Shown piece after piece: positions 55,324 to 64,000 of a stretch of DNA of 64,000 nucleotides. The number at the start of each line of letters is the position of its first letter. Within the stretch, counting starts at the first letter, position 1. The translations under genes and the position numbers were made by a program. Source of the DNA: Terriglobus sp. RCC_193 (lineage in GTDB: Bacteria > Acidobacteriota > Terriglobia > Terriglobales > Acidobacteriaceae). Below the pieces are notes generated by a model. It did not search any database and was not told the DNA's origin. It worked only from the letters and a program-made list of their open reading frames with translations. The stretch lies in assembly GCF_041355105.1 (NCBI RefSeq), contig NZ_JBFUPK010000001.1, positions 1,736,001 through 1,800,000 of the forward strand. The letters are read 5' to 3'.

Positions 55324-56856
55324 TTAAGCCTGCCAGGCGCGGCCATCGCGCTCCAGCAGTTCATCCGCTTCCTTCGGTCCCCACGAACCAGCATCGTAGT
55401 TCGGGAAGTTCTTCTTCTGCGCCTTCCACGCTTCGAGGATCGGCGTCATCAGGGCCCAGGTGGTTTCCACACCTTCACGCTCAGCAAAGAGCGTTCCATC
55501 ACCCAGCATGGCATCCAGCAGCAGACGCTCATAGCCGTTGGCGGACGACTTACCGAAAGCATCGGCATAGGAGAAATTCATGTTCACCTGTGCGATGTTC
55601 GTCGTCGGTCCCGGGATCTTGGCACCAAACTTCAGCTTGATGCCGTCATCCGGCTGAATGCGCAGCGTCAGCACGTTCGGCTCAAGCTGTTCCGCGCCAG
55701 CGCCAGAACCCTGGAAGATGTGCAGCGGAGGACGCTTGAAGGTGATGACCACTTCCGTCACACGCGTCTTCAGGCGCTTGCCAGCGCGAATGTAGAAGGG
55801 CACACCGGCCCAGCGCCAGTTGTCGATCTCCAGCTTCATCGCGGCAAATGTCTCGGTCTGCGATTCCGGATTCACGCGGTCTTCCTGGCGATAACCCTTC
55901 ACTTCCTGGCCATCGACTGTGCCCGGGCCATACTGACCACGCGCCGTGTTCTCTACAGGGATGGGGCTGATCGCCTTCCAGACCTTCAGCTTCTCGATGC
56001 GCACAGGAGCCGACTCAAAGACGTCTGGCGGTTCCATAGCGACGAAGCTGAGCACTTCCATCACATGGTTCTGCAGAACGTCACGCAGAGCGCCAGCGGC
56101 CTCGTAGAACGGTCCGCGGCCTTCAATGCCGATGGATTCCGCAGCGGTGATCTGCACGCTGTCAATGTAATTGCGGTTCCAGATGGGCTCAAAAATGCCA
56201 TTGCCGAAGCGGAAGACGAGGATGTTCTGTACCGTCTCCTTGCCCAGGTAATGGTCAATGCGGAAGATCTGGTCTTCCTTGAGCACTTCGTTGATCTCAG
56301 AGTTGAGCTTCTTCGCGCTCTCCAGATCGGTGCCAAAGGGCTTCTCGATGATGACGCGGACCCAGTGGTCGCCGTCTTCGCCGGTCATGCCATGATCGCC
56401 CAGGCGATGCGTGATGTCCGCAAAGAACTCAGGAGCAACAGCCAGATAGAAGAGGCGGTTGCCCTTGGTGCCGAACTGTTTGTCGAGGTCGGCGAGATAC
56501 GCCTTCAGCTTCTCAAAACCTTCATCGTTGTCGAACTCGGTGGCAAAGTACTTCACACGGTCAATGAACTTGCCGAGCTTCTCTTCCTTCTCATCGACGC
56601 CGCCGCCCTTCAGGATGCCGTCCTTCATGTCCGGCGCAAAGGTGGCAGAAAGGTCGCGGCGGGCAACGCCGACAACCGCGAAATTTTCAGGCAGCAGATT
56701 CGCCTGCTCCAGGTGATAGAGAGCGGGCAGCAGCTTACGCTTCGTCAGGTCGCCCGAAGCGCCAAAAATCACAACGATGCAAGGCTCCGGAATGCTTTCC
56801 TTGCACTTGTTCGCTTCCACCTGCTCCGGGGAAACATTGATACCGGTTGTTGCCAT
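55324..56856 (-). CDS. zwf: Glucose-6-phosphate 1-dehydrogenase
   Basis: ATG 56856 follows AGAAGGA; the longer frame to 56946 adds unconserved residues. The 510-residue protein has the coenzyme motif FGASGDLTKRKLLPALY near residue 30 and the substrate motif RIDHYLGKETVQN near 205. It oxidises glucose-6-phosphate to the lactone, producing NADPH. It sits between gnd and pgl, in pathway order. Confidence 0.96.
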   Translation of the reverse strand: MATTGINVSPEQVEANKCKESIPEPCIVVIFGASGDLTKRKLLPALYHLEQANLLPENFAVVGVARRDLSATFAPDMKDGILKGGGVDEKEEKLGKFIDRVKYFATEFDNDEGFEKLKAYLADLDKQFGTKGNRLFYLAVAPEFFADITHRLGDHGMTGEDGDHWVRVIIEKPFGTDLESAKKLNSEINEVLKEDQIFRIDHYLGKETVQNILVFRFGNGIFEPIWNRNYIDSVQITAAESIGIEGRGPFYEAAGALRDVLQNHVMEVLSFVAMEPPDVFESAPVRIEKLKVWKAISPIPVENTARGQYGPGTVDGQEVKGYRQEDRVNPESQTETFAAMKLEIDNWRWAGVPFYIRAGKRLKTRVTEVVITFKRPPLHIFQGSGAGAEQLEPNVLTLRIQPDDGIKLKFGAKIPGPTTNIAQVNMNFSYADAFGKSSANGYERLLLDAMLGDGTLFAEREGVETTWALMTPILEAWKAQKKNFPNYDAGSWGPKEADELLERDGRAWQA

Positions 56857-56984
56857 GGGTTTCAATCCTTCTTCAATTCTTGCTGCGAAAGGCCGCCGCA
56901 GTCTTAACTTCATTGTTAGAGCGCACGGCGGCCCCGCAGGATTCATGGGAATGCGCCCGGAACACTGCTCCGGAGGAAGAAAAA

Positions 56985-57890
56985 CTACTCCTTCTTCATG
57001 GCGTGACCGCCAAAGGCATTGCGCATCACGGACAGCATCTTGTCCGTCAGATTGTCCGTTTCACGCGAACGGATGCGGCGAATCAGCGACTCCGTGATAA
57101 TCGGCGCGGAAACGTTCAGGTCGATTGCCTCAAACACCGTCCAGCGGCCTTCACCGGAATCCGGAACGAACGGCGCAATGCCCTTCAGTTCAGGGTTGGC
57201 CTTCAACGCTTCAGCAGTCAGGTCCAGCAGCCACGAACGAACCACCGAACCGTGCTGCCAGATCTCTGCGATCTGCGCATTGTCCAGGTTCAGTTCCTTC
57301 TTCGCTTCGAAGATGGCAAAGCCTTCTGCGAATGCCTGCATCATGCCGTACTCAATGCCGTTGTGCACCATCTTGACGAAGTGGCCTGCGCCGCTCGGTC
57401 CGGTGCGTCCCCAGCCCTTGTCGGGTGCGGGAGCAAGCGTCTCGAAGATGGGGCGAAGCTTCTCAACGATTTCCTCGTCGCCGCCAATCATCATCGAATA
57501 GCCTTCCTTCAGGCCCCAGACGCCGCCGGACGTACCCACGTCGACAAACTCAAAACCTTCCGCCTTCAACTCACCGTGACGACGAATGGAGTCCTTGTAG
57601 TTCGAATTGCCGCCGTCAATGAAGATGTCGCCCTTCTGCATGAGGGGCTTCAGCCTCTCAACGGTGGTGTCGACGGGCTTGCCTTCCGGCACCATGATCC
57701 AGATGGCGCGGGGCGTCTGCAGATTCTTAACCAGGTCTTCCAGCGAATCCACGCCCACCGAACCGGCTGCGGTCAGCTTTGCCGTGGCTTCCTTGTTGAA
57801 GTCAAAGCCCACCACTTTGTGGCCACCCTGGCGAAGACGCTCCGCCATGTTGCCGCCCATTTTTCCCAGGCCAATCAGACCAATTTCCAT
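56985..57890 (-). CDS. gnd: 6-phosphogluconate dehydrogenase (decarboxylating), short type
   Basis: The 301-residue protein is the short GndA-like form, not the 470-residue classical enzyme. The Rossmann motif is GLIGLGKMGGNMAERL, and the substrate loop has GTSGGVWGLKEGYSMMIGG and GAGHFVKMVHNGIEYGMMQ with the catalytic Lys. The Asp at the end of the second strand (VVGFDFNKEA) suggests preference for NAD+ over NADP+. It makes ribulose-5-phosphate and CO2. It lies between tkt and zwf. Confidence 0.94.
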   Translation of the reverse strand: MEIGLIGLGKMGGNMAERLRQGGHKVVGFDFNKEATAKLTAAGSVGVDSLEDLVKNLQTPRAIWIMVPEGKPVDTTVERLKPLMQKGDIFIDGGNSNYKDSIRRHGELKAEGFEFVDVGTSGGVWGLKEGYSMMIGGDEEIVEKLRPIFETLAPAPDKGWGRTGPSGAGHFVKMVHNGIEYGMMQAFAEGFAIFEAKKELNLDNAQIAEIWQHGSVVRSWLLDLTAEALKANPELKGIAPFVPDSGEGRWTVFEAIDLNVSAPIITESLIRRIRSRETDNLTDKMLSVMRNAFGGHAMKKE

Positions 57891-57974
57891 GTGACTTTTC
57901 CTCTCGTACAGATCCTGCTTGGTAAGCGGAAGAGCCGGATTGCTCCGGCCCTTCCTGTAGCTCTCCGCGAAACG

Positions 57975-59960
57975 TTACTTCGCGATGGCTGCCTGCGCAG
58001 CCTTGACGATGTTTTCCGGCGTGAATCCGAAGTGCGCCAGCACTTCCGGTCCAGGTGCCGAACCGCCGAAGTGGTCCAGTCCGACAACGGAACCGTCGCG
58101 GCCCACGTACTTCCACCAGCCCTGCGTTGCGCCGGCTTCCACAGCCACCTTCGCCACACCGTGCGGGAAGATGCTTGCCTTGTACTCTTCCGTCTGCTCT
58201 TCGAAGAGGTGGAAGCTGGGCATGGAGACCACGCGAGCCTTGATGCCAGCCTTCTCCAGTTCCGGCAGAGTCTTCAGCACCAGCGATACTTCCGAACCAG
58301 TGGCTGCAATGATGACATCCGGGTTCGCCACGTCGACCAGCACATAAGCGCCCTTGCGAACTCCGTCCCACAGCGTGGGGTACTTCGCAACGTCCAGCAC
58401 CGGCAGATCCTGACGCGACAGCGCCATGAACGAAGCCGACTTGCGCTCCACCATCAACTGGTAGCAGACCGCGGTCTCGTTCGCGTCCGCCGGACGGAAG
58501 TCCGTGAGCTGCGGAATCGCGCGGAGGCTCATCAGGTGCTCTACCGGCTGATGCGTCGGACCATCTGCACCCAGCGCGATCGAATCGTGCGTGAATACGA
58601 ACAGCGAGTGCGTGCTCATCAGAGCGGCGAGGCGCATGGCGTTACGCGCATAGTCGCTGAACACGAAGAAAGTGGAGCCAAACGGAATCAGGCCACCATG
58701 AGCCGCCATACCGTTCACCGCTGCGCACATGCCGAACTCGCGCACGCCGAAGAAAATGTTGCGGCCCTTCGGGTCGTCGTGGAACGAAGGCGAGTTGTTG
58801 AAGATGGTCTTCGTCGACGAGGTAAGGTCGGCCGCGCCGCCAATCAGTTCCGGCAGAGCGTCGCCCAACGCCTGCAGAACCACCTGTCCAGCAGTACGGG
58901 TAGCAATCGCCTTTTCCGTGGGGAAAGGCTTGATGTTCTTGTTGTAGTCGGCGGGCAGTTCTGCCTTCGCCGTGCGCGTAAACTGCGACGCCAGTTCCGG
59001 GTGAGCAGCCTTGTACTTGGCAAACAGTTCGTTCCACTCCGACTGCTCTTTCTGTCCCTTGGGAACAGCCGAGCGCCAGTCATCCAGTGCAGCCTGCGGC
59101 TCAGCAAAGTCCACATCAGGATCGAATCCGAAGAATTCCTTCGTCTTGCGCGTGGCTTCTTTGCCCAGAGCCTCACCATGCACATGCTTGGTGCCAGCCT
59201 TCGGCGAACCGTAACCAATGATGGTGCGGATGCGAATGAGCGAGGGCTTCTCGGTCTCCAGCTTGGCGATGTTGATGGCCTGCTGAATCTTCGCGAGATC
59301 ATTGCCGTCGTCAACATACTGCACGTGCCAGTGGTACGCATTGAAGCGCTCGTCCACATTCTCCGTGTAGCTCAGTTCCGTAGGACCATCCAGCGAGATC
59401 AGGTTGTCGTCATAGAACACGATCAGCTTGCCCAGCTTCAGCGTCCCGGCCAGCGAGGAGGACTCGTGTGAGATGCCTTCCATCAGGCAGCCATCGCCCA
59501 CAATGCAGTAGGTGTAGTGATCGACGATCTTCATGCCCGGCTGGTTATACACAGCAGCCTGGTGCTTCTCTGCAATCGCCAGGCCAACGGCCATTGCAAG
59601 GCCCTGACCGAGAGGTCCGGTGGTTACTTCCACGCCGGGCGTAAAGCCATACTCCGGATGTCCCGGAGCTTTTGAATGCCACTGGCGAAACAGCTTCAGA
59701 TCGTCCAGCGAAAGGTCGTAGCCGGACAGGTGCAGTGCGCCATACTGCAGCATCGACGCGTGGCCGTTCGACAGCACAAAGCGGTCGCGGTCAATCCACA
59801 ACGGGTCCGTGGGATTGTGCTTCATATTGCGCGCAAAGAGCAGGTACGTCAGCGGCGACAGCGCAATCGGCGCTCCGGGGTGCCCATTGGCCGCCTTTTC
59901 AATCGCATCTACGGCGAGCAGGCGGAGTGTGTCAATTGACAGCTTTTCGAGATCGGTCAT
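57975..59960 (-). CDS. tkt: Transketolase
   Basis: The 661-residue protein begins IDTLRLLAVDAIEKANGHPGAP-like (actual EKAANGHPGAPIALSPL) and has RFVLSNGHASMLQY, the thiamine-diphosphate motif IVGDGCLMEGISHE, the pyrimidine-domain Glu in VREFGMCAAVNGMAAHGG and HDSIALGADGPTHQPVEHL. It exchanges two-carbon units between sugar phosphates. It is the first gene of the minus-strand pentose-phosphate cluster. Confidence 0.96.
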   Translation of the reverse strand: MTDLEKLSIDTLRLLAVDAIEKAANGHPGAPIALSPLTYLLFARNMKHNPTDPLWIDRDRFVLSNGHASMLQYGALHLSGYDLSLDDLKLFRQWHSKAPGHPEYGFTPGVEVTTGPLGQGLAMAVGLAIAEKHQAAVYNQPGMKIVDHYTYCIVGDGCLMEGISHESSSLAGTLKLGKLIVFYDDNLISLDGPTELSYTENVDERFNAYHWHVQYVDDGNDLAKIQQAINIAKLETEKPSLIRIRTIIGYGSPKAGTKHVHGEALGKEATRKTKEFFGFDPDVDFAEPQAALDDWRSAVPKGQKEQSEWNELFAKYKAAHPELASQFTRTAKAELPADYNKNIKPFPTEKAIATRTAGQVVLQALGDALPELIGGAADLTSSTKTIFNNSPSFHDDPKGRNIFFGVREFGMCAAVNGMAAHGGLIPFGSTFFVFSDYARNAMRLAALMSTHSLFVFTHDSIALGADGPTHQPVEHLMSLRAIPQLTDFRPADANETAVCYQLMVERKSASFMALSRQDLPVLDVAKYPTLWDGVRKGAYVLVDVANPDVIIAATGSEVSLVLKTLPELEKAGIKARVVSMPSFHLFEEQTEEYKASIFPHGVAKVAVEAGATQGWWKYVGRDGSVVGLDHFGGSAPGPEVLAHFGFTPENIVKAAQAAIAK

Positions 59961-60067
59961 TCGTTCCTCTGGGTTGGTGGTCGCCTCTCACAGGCGCCGG
60001 ATCAACGTTTGCGGCAGCACACCGCATCCTTATGTTTCAAAACGCTTCTGCCCCGCGTAACCGTGCA

Positions 60068-60077
60068 TTTACGTAAA
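60068..60077. promoter_or_regulatory. Perfect 10-bp palindrome upstream of tkt
   Basis: TTTACGTAAA, 108 bases upstream of the tkt start, is centred on CpG like LacI-type half-sites. No promoter hexamers are clear nearby, so a regulatory role is only suggested. Confidence 0.2.
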
Positions 60078-60120
60078 CAGGGCTTAGCTTTCAGTGTACA
60101 GGCGACGTGAAGAAACCGCC

Positions 60121-62550
60121 TCACGCCCCTTCCAGATTCACTGAGAAGTTATGGCCCAGCCACCGGTTTTCCAGCGGCCAGAACAGCGTCATCTCCAGTG
60201 TTCCATTTGTTTCCGCAGGAATAGGCAGTTCTGCCGCAAACCCCGGATAGCCGATCAGCTTTGCATCGGTATTGTGGGTGTTCGCCCATCCATCCACCGT
60301 CCACACCACGCGAAAACGCGCCGGGTCCAGCACCTGCAAACGCTTCCCCGCGGGTAACTCAGTAATGGGTCGTGTGATCTGGAAAAATTCCACTTCGCTG
60401 CGGAAGGTACGCTCCTCACGCCGCACGCCGTAGCGCTCTTCCACCACGCTGATGCGGTCAAACACGCGCCCATCCACCACCGAACGCAATAGCTTGATGT
60501 ACTCCGCATGTGCCCATACCAGTGGTTGCGCCGAACCAGCGCTGCGGCCGAAGTACAGTCCCTGTTCCGGCATGTCCGCGTAGTCCCACACCTGCTCCGG
60601 CAACATGCCGCCAAAGGAGCTGAACCGCTCAATCGCCTTCACGTACTGTGCGTAATCGCCGCCACCAGCCAGTTCATAGTGCGCTCGCTCGCCGGTCAGA
60701 ATGGGCCACGCACGCCCCTGCCCATAGTGGATGAACGGCTCGCCATCCTTCTGCTGGCCATAGCCATCGTGGTTGTATCGCCGCCAGCACGCACCATAGG
60801 GCGTGTCGATCTTCAACATCTTGTCGATGACCTTCAGCGAATCGACGATCAGCGGGTCATCCGCGCGCCGCACGCCATAACGAACCAGCTCCAGGAAGCC
60901 CCCATCCACGATCTCGTTCGCCGCAAAGTTGTAGCGCTCGCCCGGCGCGCGGTTGGCAATGTTGTAGCGGCCTTCGCCGAAGTCGGGATTGTAAAAACTC
61001 TCGCCCGGCTTTGGCGGCTGAATACGCACATAGTGCCGCTTTATATCGGGATGAAGTACACCGTCATTTGTAACGGTCCATTCATCCAGATGGTCTTCAA
61101 TCCAGTCGGCATAGCTTTCCAGAAAGTTTGCCAGTTCCGGCGAATGATGCGCACGCGCCACGTCCGCTGCACACACCAGCGCGGAAATGACCGTAGCCAG
61201 CGTCGAAGGCGAATAACCCGACGCCTCTTCCCATCGCTCCTGCTGCGTAATGGGCGCATAGCGCACAAGAAACGCCGCGGCATGTTCGATGAACGGGAAC
61301 ACATCAAAATTTCCCAGCCCATCCAGCTTCCACAAACGCCACGCCAGCATGATGGGAAACGCCACTTCATCCAGCTGAATGCCAGTCCAGTACGGTGTTC
61401 CGTCAATCCAGAAATTCTGCGCAAACGACCCATCCGGCCGCTGTGTACAGGCCAGATACACCAGCGCACGACGCGCCGTATCAATGCGTCCACACGCCAG
61501 CAGAGCCGTGGCGGACTGGATCATGTCACGTGTCCACACCAGGTGGTAGCCGCCCAGATCGTCATCGCCCTTCGCATTGCCCCACGGAATCGAGGCCGAT
61601 GCGATGAACGCGCCGGAGTACGTCTTGTCCTCATGCGCCAGGATCGTGTTGTGGCTGATGCGCATCAGGCGACCGTTGTCATGCGATGCCGCAGCCAACC
61701 GTTCCGGCGAAGCCGCGCGATGCCACTGTTCCACAAATCGCTTCACATGCAGTTCATATGGCACCGAAAGCGACTGCATCATGCCTGCCAGCGCCGCGTG
61801 ATAGCCATCGCCAAACGCGATCGCCAGTGTGAATTCGCGGTTACGAGCTACATCAATTTCGCCTGTCACGGCAATGTTGCCATCCAGCGCCTGCCCAAAC
61901 TCCCAGTCCATCCGCATGTTGCCGGACAGGTCCTGATAGCCGTCGCTCGCACCCACATAACCGCAGGAGGTGCGTGTGAATCCGCAATCCACCCCCATCG
62001 CCAGCGACGTGCTTTCTTTCCACGCCAGGATCGCGCGCCGTCCTGCCACTTCAATGGATCGTGCGCTGTTCCCTGCGCCGCCACCGTTCAAATGCGGAGC
62101 CAGCAGCGCATAGCACTTCAGGCGTGACAGAACGCTCTCTTCACCTTCAATCTTCACGTGCATCAGCACCACGGGATGATGCGGATCGCAGACGAATTCC
62201 TTCGTCACCGTGTAGCGTCCGCCCAGGTCGCTGGCCACCACGCGTACCGCCAGCGCATCCGGGTCAATGTAATGAAAATCAAACTCGAAATCGCGCTTTT
62301 CTTCATGCACGAACGTCTCGCCGTCCGTGAAGATCAGCTCCATGTCCCGTGTCTGCGGGCGATCAATAGTCGGATAGTAAATTTCGTTCAGAATGCCGTG
62401 CGAGATGGTGTACCAGACACGACTGGATGCAGCGTACGCGGTACACACGGCATCTTTCTTACTGGAAGTCCAGCGCGCCTCCAGCCCGGGTGCGCCAAAA
62501 GCAGGGCCTTGATCGTTCAGCCACCGGTATGCAGCGGTCAATGCGTTCAT
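60121..62550 (-). CDS. GH15 family glucoamylase/glucodextranase-like enzyme
   Basis: The start at 62550 has GGGAG five bases upstream (MNALTAAYRWLNDQGPAFGAPG); the frame further upstream is unconserved. The 809-residue protein has an N-terminal beta-sandwich (about 1-270: WTSSKKDAVCTAYAASSRVWYT) and an (alpha/alpha)6 barrel (about 300-680) with GGYHLVWTRDMIQSATALLA, QNFWIDGTPYWTGIQLDE and GEGRYNIANRAPG, as in bacterial GH15. No signal peptide is seen, so it is probably cytoplasmic. It releases glucose from alpha-glucans or related substrates. It diverges from sod and lies next to the pentose-phosphate cluster. Confidence 0.92.
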   Translation of the reverse strand: MNALTAAYRWLNDQGPAFGAPGLEARWTSSKKDAVCTAYAASSRVWYTISHGILNEIYYPTIDRPQTRDMELIFTDGETFVHEEKRDFEFDFHYIDPDALAVRVVASDLGGRYTVTKEFVCDPHHPVVLMHVKIEGEESVLSRLKCYALLAPHLNGGGAGNSARSIEVAGRRAILAWKESTSLAMGVDCGFTRTSCGYVGASDGYQDLSGNMRMDWEFGQALDGNIAVTGEIDVARNREFTLAIAFGDGYHAALAGMMQSLSVPYELHVKRFVEQWHRAASPERLAAASHDNGRLMRISHNTILAHEDKTYSGAFIASASIPWGNAKGDDDLGGYHLVWTRDMIQSATALLACGRIDTARRALVYLACTQRPDGSFAQNFWIDGTPYWTGIQLDEVAFPIMLAWRLWKLDGLGNFDVFPFIEHAAAFLVRYAPITQQERWEEASGYSPSTLATVISALVCAADVARAHHSPELANFLESYADWIEDHLDEWTVTNDGVLHPDIKRHYVRIQPPKPGESFYNPDFGEGRYNIANRAPGERYNFAANEIVDGGFLELVRYGVRRADDPLIVDSLKVIDKMLKIDTPYGACWRRYNHDGYGQQKDGEPFIHYGQGRAWPILTGERAHYELAGGGDYAQYVKAIERFSSFGGMLPEQVWDYADMPEQGLYFGRSAGSAQPLVWAHAEYIKLLRSVVDGRVFDRISVVEERYGVRREERTFRSEVEFFQITRPITELPAGKRLQVLDPARFRVVWTVDGWANTHNTDAKLIGYPGFAAELPIPAETNGTLEMTLFWPLENRWLGHNFSVNLEGA

Positions 62551-62708
62551 GCTGCTCCCATTACACCCTACCCGGCGCGGCATGTACACGGCTGAACCCG
62601 CTCTGACATGGGAAATATCGACAGTTGCGCCGCTTTCCGTAATCCACAACACAACCGCGCATCCACTCCGAGCACACCGGCATCCAACCTTAGCGCGCAA
62701 GCCGTGTG

Positions 62709-62741
62709 TTGCCCATTATGAACCCGGGTGTTTCATAATGG
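62709..62741 (+). promoter_or_regulatory. sod promoter with overlapping palindromic operator
   Basis: CCATTATGAA (62713-62722) and TTCATAATGG (62732-62741) form a perfect 10-bp inverted repeat with a 9-base spacer. It overlaps a candidate -35 TTGCCC (62709-62714) and -10 CATAAT (62734-62739). The A/T-rich arms recall Fur/PerR-type metal-sensor boxes, but the family is not certain. Confidence 0.6.
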
Positions 62742-62793
62742 ACGCACCAACAAGTTTCCCCGAGACAGAGCAACACCCAAGGAGAAGAACACC

Positions 62794-63408
62794 GTGCCTT
62801 TCGAACTTCCGCCACTTCCCTACGCGTATAACGGCCTGGAGCCGCACATTGACGAAGCGACCATGAAGCTTCACCACGACAAGCACCACGCCACCTATGT
62901 GAACAATCTGAACGGCGCGGTGGAGAAGCATCCCGAACTCGGAACCAAGTCCGTCGACGATCTGCTGAAGGACCTGAATGCCATCCCGGAAGATGTGCGC
63001 GGCGTCGTCCGCAACAACGGCGGCGGCCACTCCAACCACACCATGTTCTGGGAGATCATGACGCCCAACGGCGGAGGCGCTCCCACGGGCGCGATCGCTG
63101 ACCAGATCAAGGCCGATTTCGGCGACTTCGAAGCCTTCAAGAAGACCTTCAACGAAACCACCGCAAAGCAGTTCGGCAGCGGCTGGGGATGGCTCATCTT
63201 CAAGGGCGGCAAGCTCACCATCGTCACCACGCCCAACCAGGACAGCCCCATCTCCACCGGCAGCTATCCCATCCTGGGCAACGACGTTTGGGAGCACGCC
63301 TACTACCTGAACTACCAGAACCGTCGCCCTGACTACCTGGCCGCATGGTGGAACACCGTGAACTGGGAAGAAATCAACAAGCGCTTCGAAAAGGCAAAGA
63401 ACTATTAG
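62794..63408 (+). CDS. sodA: Superoxide dismutase, manganese type
   Basis: GTG 62794 is chosen: AAGGAG lies nine bases upstream and the product begins [19 protein letters not shown] as SODs do. The 204-residue protein has metal ligands His27 (MKLHHDKHH), the His of [10 protein letters not shown], and Asp and His of [18 protein letters not shown] and the later NQDSP (its Gln being the outer-sphere residue) favour Mn over Fe. It removes cytoplasmic superoxide. The promoter carries a strong palindrome, so control by a metal or redox sensor is likely. Confidence 0.95.
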   Translation: MPFELPPLPYAYNGLEPHIDEATMKLHHDKHHATYVNNLNGAVEKHPELGTKSVDDLLKDLNAIPEDVRGVVRNNGGGHSNHTMFWEIMTPNGGGAPTGAIADQIKADFGDFEAFKKTFNETTAKQFGSGWGWLIFKGGKLTIVTTPNQDSPISTGSYPILGNDVWEHAYYLNYQNRRPDYLAAWWNTVNWEEINKRFEKAKNY

Positions 63409-63429
63409 TTCATTTACTTAACAAACATG

Positions 63430-63455
63430 AAAGGCCGCGAGCAATCGCGGCCTTT
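63430..63455 (+). terminator. Intrinsic terminator of sod
   Basis: An 11-bp stem (63430-63440 with 63445-63455), 4-base loop and TTTTC tail lie 21 bases after the sod stop. Confidence 0.85.
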
Positions 63456-63486
63456 TCAATCACGGCGAAGCTCATACGACCGCAGG

Positions 63487-63515
63487 TCGTCATCCTGAGC
63501 GAAGCCGAAGGACCT
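63487..63515. repeat. REP-like half unit
   Basis: GTCATCCTGAGCGAAGCCGA and the following AGGACCT resemble one arm of the inverted repeat at 46951-46977. Only one arm is evident here. Confidence 0.45.
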
Positions 63516-63583
63516 GGTTTCCTCGCCTGGCCAAAGATGTCGAAGGGAATCAAAACCATCAAATAAGGCGCAAAATAATTCCA

Positions 63584-64000
63584 TGCCCCTTCTCAACGAA
63601 GCGCAAAAGGCATTCCTCGCAAACCCGTTTTACAGCGCGCTCACCACAGCCCAAAGCGCCTTCGGAGAGCACGTTGGCGGAGCGTTGCGCTATCGTCCCG
63701 AAATACTTCCCTTCACAGCAGTCGCAACACCGGAAACGAACATCGATCCCGTGCGACTGCGCCGCGACACCGATACCAACTTCATCGGCGTAATCCCACA
63801 CATAGCGGCAGAAATGCCGGATGCAATACACGCCACCTGCGTGCAAATGGCATGGCAGCCGCGCACGCACTTCACCCCACCCGCCCCACTACCAAATGAA
63901 TGCGAATTAAGCGCTGCGGAAGCGCATGAGATGGTGGAGCTGACACAGGCAGCCTTCCCCGGCTATTTCCGCGCAGAGACCTATCGTCTGGGCCGTTACA
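63584..64000 (+). CDS. GNAT-family N-acetyltransferase (N-terminal part, runs off the window)
   Basis: An open frame begins at ATG 63584 (MPLLNEAQKAFLANPFYSAL) and stays open for 139 codons to the window edge. The segment AHEMVELTQAAFPGYFRAET followed by YRLGRY matches the start of the acetyltransferase core in FR47-like GNAT proteins. The acetyl-CoA-binding loop lies beyond the window. No strong ribosome site is seen. Confidence 0.65.

Noticed and set aside
55249-59471. Two very long plus-strand open frames (552 and 874 codons)
   Set aside because: They lie antisense to zwf, gnd and tkt, whose protein motifs are unmistakable. High-GC codon use leaves the opposite strand open.
60508-62127. 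539-codon plus-strand open frame
   Set aside because: Antisense to the GH15 gene; Arg/His-rich composition typical of a shadow frame.

Overview
The window looks like chromosomal DNA of an Acidobacteriota (Acidobacteriaceae, Terriglobus/Granulicella-like). The inference rests on gene style: a very large Oar-type TonB-dependent receptor with an N-terminal carboxypeptidase-regulatory domain, a DUF5107/TPR protein, GH95/GH97/GH36/GH15 hydrolases, a transamidosome-type gatCA pair and a tlpA plus DsbD-alpha pair. No rRNA or other taxonomic marker is present, so this is inference. There is no phage, IS element, integrase or CRISPR array.

Layout. 1-9.2 kb: the tail of an alanyl-tRNA editing (DHHA1) gene, tRNA-Ala(CGC), an ECF sigma factor with a membrane partner and two secreted HEAT-type proteins (one tight operon), a SurA-like periplasmic isomerase, a C-terminal processing protease, a two-domain cyclophilin and tRNA-Gly(CCC). 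9.2-27.8 kb: an accessory glycan-utilisation locus. It holds DUF5107/TPR, an MFS sugar porter, a LacI-family regulator, an aldose-epimerase-like protein, a decayed GH27-like gene, GH36 alpha-galactosidase and GH95 alpha-fucosidase on the plus strand, and a TonB receptor plus GH97 on the minus strand. It is bounded by a 29-bp direct repeat, one copy overlapping the 5' end of tRNA-Gly. Three promoters inside it each carry a pair of CpG-centred palindrome-like operators of one family, so the locus looks like a self-contained regulon. 27.9-35.3 kb: a chemotaxis operon cheA-cheW-mcp-cheB-cheR-cheY-cheX-like, in which mcp and cheB each carry a single-base frameshift.

35.3-53.2 kb: housekeeping genes: YhaM-like nuclease, acyltransferase, class A penicillin-binding protein, proS, tlpA/DsbD-alpha, alpha/beta hydrolase, MFS transporter, DUF5009-type membrane protein, ftsH, tilS, DUF721, gatC, gatA and a Gly/Tyr-rich secreted protein. 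53.3-60 kb: a minus-strand oxidative pentose phosphate cluster tkt-gnd-zwf-pgl-glk. 60.1-64 kb: GH15 glucoamylase-like enzyme, a Mn-type superoxide dismutase behind a strong palindromic operator candidate, and the start of a GNAT acetyltransferase.

How the parts work together. The island probably imports a galactose/fucose-bearing glycan through the TonB receptor, trims it in the periplasm with GH97, GH36 and GH95, moves sugars inward by the MFS porter, and senses an inducer through LacI. Released hexose, and glucose from GH15, could be phosphorylated by Glk and oxidised through Zwf, Pgl, Gnd and Tkt. All functions are assigned by reading the protein sequences; no database search was run.
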